Shown one piece after another: positions 57,241 through 64,000 of a stretch of DNA of 64,000 nt. This DNA is from Alphaproteobacteria bacterium (GTDB taxonomy: Bacteria > Pseudomonadota > Alphaproteobacteria > UBA828), in NCBI GenBank assembly GCA_022823305.1, contig JAJDXK010000152.1, forward strand, positions 1 to 64,000, read 5' to 3'. The number at the start of each line of letters is the position of its first letter. Position 1 is the first letter of the stretch. The translations under genes and the position numbers were made by a program. Under the pieces are notes generated by a model. That model saw only the letters and a list, made by a program, of their open reading frames with translations, ran no database searches and had not been told where the DNA came from.

Positions 57241-57774
57241 ATGGGCGACAGGGCGACAGGCATGCGCCTCTCCATCGGCGACCTCAACAGGATGGCCGTC
57301 GCCGACTTCATCGCCGGGTTCGGCGACGTGGCGGAGCACTCGCCCTGGGTCGCCGAGCGCGCCGCCGGCGCCCGCCCCTTCGCCGACCGGGACGCGGTCG
57401 CCGATGCGTTTGCCGCGGCCCTGCGCGGGGCCGCGCCGGACGAGCGGCTGGCCGTGCTGCGCGCGCACCCGGATCTCGCCGGCCGGGCGGCGCTTGCCGG
57501 CGAAGTGAGCGATGATTCCCGCAGGGAACAGGCGGGCGCGGGCCTCGACAAGCTGACTTCCGAGCAGTTCGGACGCTTCACCGCGCTCAATGCCGCCTAC
57601 AGGGAGCGCTTCGGGATCCCCTTCATCTTCGCGGTCAAGGGCGCGAGCGCGGCGATGATCCTCGCCGCCTTCGAGGAGCGTCTCGGCAACGGGCACGAGG
57701 CCGAGCTCGAGACCGCGACGGACAACGTCTGCCGCATCATGCGCTTCCGCATCGAGGATCGGGTCGCGGGATGA
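57241..57774 (+). CDS. uraD: OHCU decarboxylase
   Basis: A 177-residue enzyme that decarboxylates 2-oxo-4-hydroxy-4-carboxy-5-ureidoimidazoline to S-(+)-allantoin. The catalytic His76 lies in RAHPDLAG and Glu97 in SRREQAG, and the EHSPWVAE segment (32-39) is family-typical. It starts four bases after puuD, and its stop overlaps the guaD ATG (ATGA). The N-terminal eight residues before RLSIGDLN are variable; ATG 57241 is the only convincing start. Confidence 0.94.
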   Translation: MGDRATGMRLSIGDLNRMAVADFIAGFGDVAEHSPWVAERAAGARPFADRDAVADAFAAALRGAAPDERLAVLRAHPDLAGRAALAGEVSDDSRREQAGAGLDKLTSEQFGRFTALNAAYRERFGIPFIFAVKGASAAMILAAFEERLGNGHEAELETATDNVCRIMRFRIEDRVAG

Positions 57775-59111
57775 CGACGGGTGCCGATGCCGCAGCGCGG
57801 GTGCTGCGCGGCCGCACGCTGAGCTTCACGGATGACCCGCGCGTCGTCGGCCCCGACCGGGCGACGTGCGGCCACGAGGACGGCGCGGTGGTCGTGGGCC
57901 GGCGGGGCCGCATCCTGTGGCACGGGGCCTTCGCCGACCTGCCGCGCGCGCACGCAGACGCGCCGTGCGAGCGCCATGACGGCGCGGTCATCCTGCCCGG
58001 ACTGATCGATGCGCACGTTCACTTTCCGCAGCACCGCATGCTGGCGGCGCCCGCGCACGACCTGCTGGAATGGCTCGACCGCTTCGCCTTCCCCGAAGAG
58101 GCGCGATACGCCGCCGAGGACCACGCCGAAGCCGCCGCGGAGAGCTTCCTCGACAAGCTCGTGCGCCACGGCACCACCAGCGCCCTCGTCTTCTCCACGG
58201 TGCACGGGAACGCCGCCGACTGTCTCTTCCGGGCGGCGCAGCGGCGCGGCCTCTGCCTGCTGACGGGGACGACCATGATGGACCGCAACGCACCCGACGC
58301 CGTGACCCTGGATGCCGAGGCGAGCGCCCGCGAGAGCGCCGACCTCATCGCGTCGTGGCACGGGGTCGAGCGGCTGCGCTACGCGCTCACGGTGCGCTTC
58401 GCCGTCACCTCGAGCGAAGCGCAGCTTCGGCTCGCCGGCGCGCTCCTCGCGGACCACCCCGGCTGCCTGCTCCACACGCATCTCTCGGAGAGCGCTGCGG
58501 AGATCGATTTCGTGAAGCAGCTATATCCCTGGTCGAAGGACTACACCGATGTCTACGCGCGCTTCGGCCTCGTGAGCGAGGGCTCCGTGTTCGCCCACGG
58601 CATCCACCTCTCGGAACGCGAGTGCCGGGCCCTGCACGACGCAGGCTCCATGGTCGTCCACTGCCCGACCTCGAACGCATTTCTGGGATCGGGCCTGTTC
58701 GACATCGAGCATCTCTACGCGGCCCCGCGTCCGGTCAGGGTGGGCGTCGCCACCGACATCGGCGGCGGCACCAGCTACTCCCTGCTCCAGACGCTCGCCG
58801 AGGCGTACAAGATTGCCCGGCTGAAGGGCCGCAGCTTCAGCGCCTTCGACGGGTTCTACCTCGCCACCCTGGGCAATGCGCGCGGCCTTCGTCTCGATGC
58901 CGAGATCGGCACGCTCGATGCCGGGCGCTGGGCCGATGTCGTCGTCCTCGATCCACGGGCGACGCCGGTGCTGGCCGCCCGCCAGGAGCTCTCGCAGAGC
59001 CTGGAGGACATGCTCTTCGCGCTGATGATGCTGGGCGACGACCGCGCGGTGCGGGCGGTCTACGTCAGGGGCAGGCAGGTCGCGGGCCGCACGGGCCGGC
59101 ATTCGCGCTGA
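57771..59111 (+). CDS. guaD: Guanine deaminase, amidohydrolase type
   Basis: A 446-residue zinc amidohydrolase that converts guanine to xanthine and ammonia. Metal ligands are in DAHVHFPQ (HxH), HTHLSES, HGIHLSE and the Asp in GVATDIGGG. HFPQ and DLLEWLDRFAFPEEARY are typical of GuaD. It feeds xanthine to XdhAB encoded upstream. It is the last gene of the 13-kb purine operon, overlapping uraD by four bases and ending four bases before a convergent deaminase. Confidence 0.95.
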   Translation: MTTGADAAARVLRGRTLSFTDDPRVVGPDRATCGHEDGAVVVGRRGRILWHGAFADLPRAHADAPCERHDGAVILPGLIDAHVHFPQHRMLAAPAHDLLEWLDRFAFPEEARYAAEDHAEAAAESFLDKLVRHGTTSALVFSTVHGNAADCLFRAAQRRGLCLLTGTTMMDRNAPDAVTLDAEASARESADLIASWHGVERLRYALTVRFAVTSSEAQLRLAGALLADHPGCLLHTHLSESAAEIDFVKQLYPWSKDYTDVYARFGLVSEGSVFAHGIHLSERECRALHDAGSMVVHCPTSNAFLGSGLFDIEHLYAAPRPVRVGVATDIGGGTSYSLLQTLAEAYKIARLKGRSFSAFDGFYLATLGNARGLRLDAEIGTLDAGRWADVVVLDPRATPVLAARQELSQSLEDMLFALMMLGDDRAVRAVYVRGRQVAGRTGRHSR

Positions 59112-59115
59112 CACC

Positions 59116-59703
59116 TCAGCGCAGAGGGATGCCGCTTTCGTCCTTCGACCCCTGGTACAGCAACGAGAGCTCGTCGTAGAGCGTGCGTATGCGGGAGATG
59201 CGCTCCCGCAAATTGTGGTCCTCGCCGCCGATCAGCTCGTCGATGGCACGGCTTCGCCAGAACGCGTTCTCGCGGGCGTAGTTCCCGTTCTCGATGCGAA
59301 AGACCTCGATCAGGATCTTCAGATCGTGGGGGATGTTGAAGGCGTCTCGCGTGTCTACGTAGCCGAAGAGATAGTGGAAGTTGTCGAGTCCCGCCCAGGT
59401 GATCGCCGACAGGCACAGCGAGCAGGGCTCGTGGGTCGACAGGAAGAGGCAGTCCCCGGGCGCGGGCCGCACGGCTGCAGGGAGCTCGAAGAACGCGTTC
59501 AGGGTGGCGACCTCGCCGTGCCAGAGCGGGTTCTCGGTCTCGCGGTTGGTGCCGGCGACGACCAGCGACAGGTCCGACTTGCGGAGGATCGCGCCGCCGA
59601 ACACCTTGTCGCCGCGCGCCACGCCCGCCCGCGTCAGGGGAACGATGTCATGCTCGATGACGTCGAGGAAGCGGGTGGCCAGCAAGTGGTCGGGATGGGT
59701 CAT
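59116..59703 (-). CDS. Cytidine deaminase-fold nucleoside/base deaminase
   Basis: A 195-residue deaminase of the CDA superfamily. The zinc site is HGE (WHGEVATL) with PCSLC (HEPCSLCLSA); the usual HAE is HGE here. Relatives include nucleoside, guanine (Bacillus GuaD type) and tRNA deaminases, and the C-terminal 70 residues form a helical extension. Placement against the purine operon suggests a purine-related substrate, but that is inference. It is convergent with guaD, with a four-base gap. Confidence 0.82.
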   Translation of the reverse strand: MTHPDHLLATRFLDVIEHDIVPLTRAGVARGDKVFGGAILRKSDLSLVVAGTNRETENPLWHGEVATLNAFFELPAAVRPAPGDCLFLSTHEPCSLCLSAITWAGLDNFHYLFGYVDTRDAFNIPHDLKILIEVFRIENGNYARENAFWRSRAIDELIGGEDHNLRERISRIRTLYDELSLLYQGSKDESGIPLR

Positions 59704-59761
59704 GGCAGAATCTCGGACCTGTGGTCGGCATTGGCAGCCGCGTTTGACGGCGGGGCGTGGG

Positions 59762-60793
59762 TCAGGTCGAGATCATCTTCTTCTCGATGCCCACGCCGGC
59801 CTCAAGAGCGCGTTGATATTCGAGCGGAACGGTCGCCGAATCCTGGATCGCGATCCCGGTGGAATCGAAGAGGGTGACCTCGGCATCGTCGCGCCGCCCC
59901 TCCAGGCGGCCGCAGATGACGGCGCCGATCTCGCCGGCCACGTCATCCGCGGTGATCGTGCCCTCCCTGATCGGCACGTTGATCTCGCCGTCGGGCACGC
60001 ACTGCCTGATGTCGTCCACGACGATACGGGCCCGCGCCGCGATCGCGCTCTCCAGCTCCTGATTGCCGGCAAGGTCGGAGCCGAGCGCCGCGATGTGGGT
60101 GCCGTCGGCGATCCATGCGTCCCTGACCACGGGCTCGGCGCCCGTGGTGGTGGTGACCACCGCGTCGGCGCCCCGCACCACCGCCTCCAGGTCGGTCGAG
60201 GGCGCCAGAGTCAGGCCCGGATGGCGCGGCGCCTCGCTCTCCATGAAGGCGTCGAGGGTGGCCTGGGTGCGGCTCCAGACCCTGACCTCGGACCAGTCGC
60301 GCACGCCCGCACAGGTCCGGAGCGAGCCGATTCCGACGTCGCCGGCACCCACCAGGGCCAGCACCTTCGCATCCCGGCGCGCCATCCATCGGATCGAGAC
60401 CGCTGCCGAGGCGCCCGTCCGCATCATGGTGTGGTAGCTGCCGTCGACGATGGCGAGCGGAAAGCCGGTCTCCGGCTCGGTGTAGACCAGGATCGAGAAC
60501 ACCGTCGGCAGGTCGAACCTGGCTCGGTTGTTCTCGCGGATGGAGACCCACTTGCAGGCGGCGGCCTCGCTCACGCCGGCGCCCGCCGGCTCCTCGATGT
60601 AGGAGGGCATGACCTCCCACTCTCCCGGATACTTGTCGAGCACGATGTGTCCCTTGGGCTCGAGGTAGCAGCGCCCCTCGCCGTGCCGGCGGAAGGCGGT
60701 CTCCACGCAGTCGACGTACTCGCCGGGCTCGAGCAGCCCCATCATGTCGGTGCGGCTGAGAATCAGGGTCTTGCGGTTGCGCCAGCTGGTCAT
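59762..60793 (-). CDS. Ornithine cyclodeaminase/mu-crystallin family protein
   Basis: A 343-residue NAD(P)-dependent enzyme of the OCD/alanine dehydrogenase-like fold. LALVGAGDVGIGSLR is the Rossmann motif; LVYTEPETGFPLAIVDGSYHTMMRTGAS and GSDLAGNQELE are typical. Substrates in the family range from ornithine to ketimines and N-methyl amino acids, so the reaction is unassigned. It starts at ATG 60793, overlapping the stop of the CoxL-like gene by four bases (ATGA), so the two are translationally coupled. Confidence 0.87.
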   Translation of the reverse strand: MTSWRNRKTLILSRTDMMGLLEPGEYVDCVETAFRRHGEGRCYLEPKGHIVLDKYPGEWEVMPSYIEEPAGAGVSEAAACKWVSIRENNRARFDLPTVFSILVYTEPETGFPLAIVDGSYHTMMRTGASAAVSIRWMARRDAKVLALVGAGDVGIGSLRTCAGVRDWSEVRVWSRTQATLDAFMESEAPRHPGLTLAPSTDLEAVVRGADAVVTTTTGAEPVVRDAWIADGTHIAALGSDLAGNQELESAIAARARIVVDDIRQCVPDGEINVPIREGTITADDVAGEIGAVICGRLEGRRDDAEVTLFDSTGIAIQDSATVPLEYQRALEAGVGIEKKMIST

Positions 60794-63150
60794 CGCTCGT
60801 TCGTTCCTCCCTCGACGTCGGGCGGCCGGCTCCCTCCCGGGCACTGCAGGATGCGCCAGATCGCCTCCGGCGTGGCCGGCATCTCGACCGCATCGTGGCC
60901 GCCGTGCTCGCGCAGTGCGTCGGCCACCGCGTTCATCACCGCTGCCGGCGCGATGATCGCCCCCGCCTCGCCGCAGCCCTTCACGCCCAGCGCGTTGGTC
61001 AGACACGGTATCACGGCGAAGTGGCCGGCGAAGGGCGGCAGATCGTCGGCACGCGGCAGCGTGTAGTCCATGAACGAGCCGGCGAGAAGCTGCCCGCTGC
61101 CGCCCTCGTAGACCGCATGCTCGGTCAGCGCCTGACCGATTCCCTGCGCGATGGCGCCGTGGTTCTGGCCTTCGGCCAGCAGCGGATTGAGAATCCGCCC
61201 GAAGTCGTCGACGGCGGTGTAGCGGACGATTCGCACCTGCCCGGTGCCACGCTCGATTTCCACCTCGCACACGTGGCAGCCGTTGGCGAAGGTCACGGCG
61301 CGGCCCACGTGATTGACCTCGACGTCGAGGCCGAGCGTCTCGGCCTCCGGCCGCAGCGCCGGATCGAACGAGGCGCGCACGACCTCCGCAAAGCCGAGTG
61401 AGCGGTCGGTGCCGGCGATGCGGTAGCGCCCCTCCTCGAAACGTACGTCCGCCTCCCGCGCCTCCAGCAACGCCGCGGCAACGGCGCGCCCCTTTTCCGC
61501 CGCTTCCTCTGCCGCGCGAAGAACGGCGTTGCCGCCGACGGGGAGGCTGCGCGAGCCGCTGCTGCCGCTGCCGTGGGCGACGAGGTCGGTATCGCCCTGC
61601 CGCACGCGCACGCTGCCGACCGGAATGCCCAGGTGATCGCCGACGATCTGGGCGTAGGCCGTCTCGTGCCCCTGCCCCGTCGACTGGCTGCCGATGAGCA
61701 CCGTCGCGGCGCCTTCCGCGTCGAAGCGCAGCGCCACCCACTGGTTGCGGTTGGCGCCGCAGGGATCGACATAGAAGGCCAGTCCGACGCCGCGCAGACA
61801 GGCCCCCGAGCCGGTCCGTTGCTGCCGCGCCGCGCGCCAGCCGCTTTCTTCACATACCTTCTCAAGAACAGCAGAGAAATCCCCGGAATCATAGGCTTGT
61901 CCAAGCGGCGTTCGGTACGGCATGGCGGCGCGGGAGATGAGGTTGCGGCGGCGTAGCTCGGCCGGGTCGAGCCCGAGTTCGTGCGCCGCCTTGTCGATCA
62001 GACGCTCCAGCAGATAGACGTTCTCGGGCCTCCCCGCGCCGCGATAGGCGTCGGTCGGCGCCGTGTTGGTGTAGGCGGCGCGGACGCGGACATGGAGCGC
62101 CGGCGTCAGGTAGGGGCCGACGAGCGCGCGGGTGCCCCCGACAGTGGCGACGGAGGGCCCATAGTTGGAGGTATAGGCGCCGAGATTGGCGACGCTTTCG
62201 ATGGCCAGTCCCAGGAAGCGCCCGTCGGCGTCGAGCGCAAGCGTCGCGCGCGAGCGCAGGTCCCGGCCCTGGTGATCGCTCGCCATCGCCTCGCCGCGCT
62301 CCGCCACCCACTTGACCGGGCGCCCCAGCGCGCGGGCGGCAAAGAGCACCAGCGCATACTCGGGATAGACCCAGAGCTTGACCCCGAAGGCGCCGCCCAC
62401 GTCGGGGGTCACCACGCGCACCTGCCGAAGCGGGAGCTTCAGCACGTGCTCGGCCAAGACCTTCCGCACCAGATGGACACCCTGCGTGCCCGCGGTCAGC
62501 GTGTACGTGCCGCTGCCGCGCTCGAAGGCGCCGAGCGCCCCGCGCGGCTCCATGGGGCTGACGATGAGGCGCTGGTTGCGGATCTGGAGGCTCACGCGGT
62601 GGGCCGCGCCGTCGAGCGCCTCGTCCACGGCGGCCCGGTCGCCCAGCTCCCAGTCCACGCAGAGATTGCCGGGCGCCTCGGCGTGGAGCGCGGGCGCATC
62701 GGCGCGCAACGCGGCCTCCGCATCAGCGATTGCCGGCAGCGGCCGATAGTCGACGGCGACCGCCTCCGCCCCGGCGCGGGCCTGGGCGGGGCTGTCGGCC
62801 ACCACGAAGGCCACCGGGTCGCCCACCATGCGCACCCGTCCGGCCGCGAGCACCGGGCGCGGCGCGAGCGCCGCGGCGCTGCCGCCGATTCCCTCGGGCG
62901 CCATCACGCAGGGAATCGCGCCGATGCCGGCTTCGGCCAAGTCGGCGGCGGTGAAGACGGCGTGCACCCCCGGCATCGCTGCCGCGGCGCCCGTCTCGAT
63001 CGCGGCGATCTCGGCGTGGGCGTGGGGCGAGCGCACGACATGGCCCCAGGCCCGGCGGGGCAGCGCGATATCGTCGAGATAGCGCCCGCGGCCGGTGAGG
63101 AAGCGCTCATCCTCCAGGCGTCCCTCCGCAGCGCCGATGCCTTCCGCCAT
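60790..63150 (-). CDS. CoxL-like molybdenum hydroxylase large subunit, form II, without partner subunits
   Basis: A 786-residue xanthine dehydrogenase/CO dehydrogenase-family catalytic subunit. The pterin segments are PDVGGAFGVK and TAPTDAYRGAGR (AYRGAGR at 368-374), and the active-site Glu is in GVKGCGEAGAI. AYRGAGR marks form II (putative CODH/aldehyde-type) rather than form I CoxL (AYxCSFR). The N-terminus (EGRLEDERFLTGRGRYLDD) is typical. No FAD or FeS subunit gene is adjacent, so electrons must pass through partners encoded elsewhere. It is coupled to the downstream OCD-like gene. Confidence 0.9.
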   Translation of the reverse strand: MAEGIGAAEGRLEDERFLTGRGRYLDDIALPRRAWGHVVRSPHAHAEIAAIETGAAAAMPGVHAVFTAADLAEAGIGAIPCVMAPEGIGGSAAALAPRPVLAAGRVRMVGDPVAFVVADSPAQARAGAEAVAVDYRPLPAIADAEAALRADAPALHAEAPGNLCVDWELGDRAAVDEALDGAAHRVSLQIRNQRLIVSPMEPRGALGAFERGSGTYTLTAGTQGVHLVRKVLAEHVLKLPLRQVRVVTPDVGGAFGVKLWVYPEYALVLFAARALGRPVKWVAERGEAMASDHQGRDLRSRATLALDADGRFLGLAIESVANLGAYTSNYGPSVATVGGTRALVGPYLTPALHVRVRAAYTNTAPTDAYRGAGRPENVYLLERLIDKAAHELGLDPAELRRRNLISRAAMPYRTPLGQAYDSGDFSAVLEKVCEESGWRAARQQRTGSGACLRGVGLAFYVDPCGANRNQWVALRFDAEGAATVLIGSQSTGQGHETAYAQIVGDHLGIPVGSVRVRQGDTDLVAHGSGSSGSRSLPVGGNAVLRAAEEAAEKGRAVAAALLEAREADVRFEEGRYRIAGTDRSLGFAEVVRASFDPALRPEAETLGLDVEVNHVGRAVTFANGCHVCEVEIERGTGQVRIVRYTAVDDFGRILNPLLAEGQNHGAIAQGIGQALTEHAVYEGGSGQLLAGSFMDYTLPRADDLPPFAGHFAVIPCLTNALGVKGCGEAGAIIAPAAVMNAVADALREHGGHDAVEMPATPEAIWRILQCPGGSRPPDVEGGTNER

Positions 63151-63230
63151 CCTGCCCTCGCATTGCCGTGCGTGCGCCGGCACGTTAGATAGCCTCGCGG
63201 CAAGCCGCAAACGGCAGGAGCGAGCAAAGC

Positions 63231-64000
63231 GTGAGAGCGGGCGACGAGGGCTACGACGTGATCGTGGTGGGCTGCGGCATCGCCGGGCTCTCGGCCGCGG
63301 TCAGCGCGCAGCAGGCGGGCGCCCGCGTGGCGCTGCTGGAGCGGGCGCCGAAGGAGGAGCGCGGCGGCAACACCCGCTACACAGAGTCCTTCTGGCGCAT
63401 GCAGAGCCACGACGAGGTCGCCGAGGACTTCCTGGACCGCTTCGCCGAGAACGCGGGCGGCCACCTCGACCCGGCGGTGATCGAAGACAGTGTGAAGCCC
63501 TACGACGCGTGGCCGAGGCTGCTGCGCGGGCTGGGCTTCGTCGACCCCGAGCTGGTCACCACGCTCGCCGAGGGCGCCGGGCCGACGCTGCGCTGGCTCA
63601 CCGGCTTCGGCGTCGCCTTCGACTTTCTCCCCAACTATTTCATCACCGAGAGCACGACCCGCATGGCGCCCGCCGGCGGCGGCCTCGCCCTGGTGGAGGC
63701 GCTGGCCGCCCATGCCGAAACGGTGCCGGAGCGTATCGCGATTCGCTACGAGACGACGGCACGGCGCCTCGTCCTGGACGATGACGGCCGGGTGAGCGGC
63801 ATCGAGGCGAGCGGCGCCAGCAACCGGCGCCTCAGGCTCGACGCGCGGGCGGTGGTGCTGGCGTCGGGCGGCTTCGAGGGCAACCCCGAGATGCTGAGCC
63901 GCTATCTCGGCCCGCAGAGCCAGTTCATCCGCCCGGTCGCGCGCGGCGGCTACTACAACCGCGGCGAAGGCATCCGCATGGCGCTGGAGATCGGCGCGGC
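63231..64000 (+). CDS. TcuA/FrdA-like FAD-dependent oxidoreductase (truncated by window end)
   Basis: The open frame from GTG 63231 runs off the window after about 256 residues. The FAD site is VIVVGCGIAGLSAA with GGNTRYTESFWRM, and AVVLASGGFEGNPEMLSRY follows, matching tricarballylate dehydrogenase/fumarate reductase flavoproteins, which oxidise tricarboxylates or reduce double bonds. AGGAG lies ten bases before the GTG. It is divergent from the CoxL-like gene across 80 bases. The C-terminal half is outside the window, so active-site residues cannot be checked. Confidence 0.87.
   Translation, partial: MRAGDEGYDVIVVGCGIAGLSAAVSAQQAGARVALLERAPKEERGGNTRYTESFWRMQSHDEVAEDFLDRFAENAGGHLDPAVIEDSVKPYDAWPRLLRGLGFVDPELVTTLAEGAGPTLRWLTGFGVAFDFLPNYFITESTTRMAPAGGGLALVEALAAHAETVPERIAIRYETTARRLVLDDDGRVSGIEASGASNRRLRLDARAVVLASGGFEGNPEMLSRYLGPQSQFIRPVARGGYYNRGEGIRMALEIGA

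Noticed and set aside
59762-61741. Long open frame starting at 61741 that would add about 316 residues to the OCD-like protein
   Set aside because: The extension overlaps the CoxL-like gene in another frame and is Arg/Gly-rich noise. ATG 60793 gives a normal-length protein with a family N-terminus and ATGA coupling.

Overview
This is high-GC chromosomal DNA that reads as an alphaproteobacterium, possibly Rhodospirillales-like. The evidence is gene content and order: a ntrY-ntrX-trkA-hfq-hflX block, a dacC-tmk-holB-metG-tatD-MBL block, groES-groEL under a CIRCE operator, a YhdP/AsmA-like protein beside glnE, and purine catabolism with a membrane cytochrome-type urate hydroxylase (PuuD). I see no tRNA, rRNA, insertion sequence, phage gene or CRISPR array. 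Coding density is very high, and only one gap (45706-46013) exceeds 300 bases.

Layout. 1-3647: a small + strand operon of a LarA-type nickel-pincer racemase homologue, a tungsten aldehyde:ferredoxin oxidoreductase and a MoaD/ThiS-like sulfur carrier. 3708-10357: bcp peroxiredoxin and glnE (-), divergent from a large AsmA-like envelope protein (+). 10384-15410: FrnE/DsbA-like protein, acyl-CoA synthetase, class III aminotransferase and a D-2-hydroxyacid dehydrogenase. 15505-24695: a housekeeping + strand run for cell wall (MltB-like, RlpA, DacC), replication (tmk, holB), translation (metG), and tatD, an MBL hydrolase and mazG. 24771-26912: groES-groEL on the - strand with a clear sigma-70 promoter and CIRCE. 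26955-35282: ntrY-ntrX-trkA-dat-HAD-hfq-hflX (-). 35323-39548: cupin and SnoaL-like genes (-), then an AtzG-like/amidase pair, a VOC protein and an FAD monooxygenase (+). 39545-45705: glnS and a five-gene oxidoreductase/enolase-superfamily cluster (-). 46014-59111: a 12-gene purine catabolic operon (uraH-xdhABC, BMP-type ABC transporter, puuD-uraD-guaD). 59116-64000: a CDA-fold deaminase, an ornithine-cyclodeaminase-like gene, a stand-alone form II CoxL-like molybdenum hydroxylase (-), and a divergent, truncated TcuA-like flavoprotein (+).

The purine operon is coherent. A BMP/ATPase/two-permease importer would bring in a purine or nucleoside, GuaD turns guanine into xanthine, XdhAB (matured by XdhC) makes urate, PuuD oxidises urate while passing electrons to a c-type heme, and UraH then UraD carry the product to S-allantoin. 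No allantoinase is in the window.

Points most worth checking: GlnE with its N-terminal deadenylylase Asp-x-Asp replaced by Ala-x-Pro; a uraH whose conserved N-terminus begins at an ATC codon; a MoaD-like carrier ending Gly-Gly-Cys in a LarA/AOR operon; an amidase promoter overlapped by a palindrome; and a lone CoxL-type large subunit coupled to an ornithine-cyclodeaminase-like gene. Three separate Mo/W-pterin enzyme systems lie within 64 kb.
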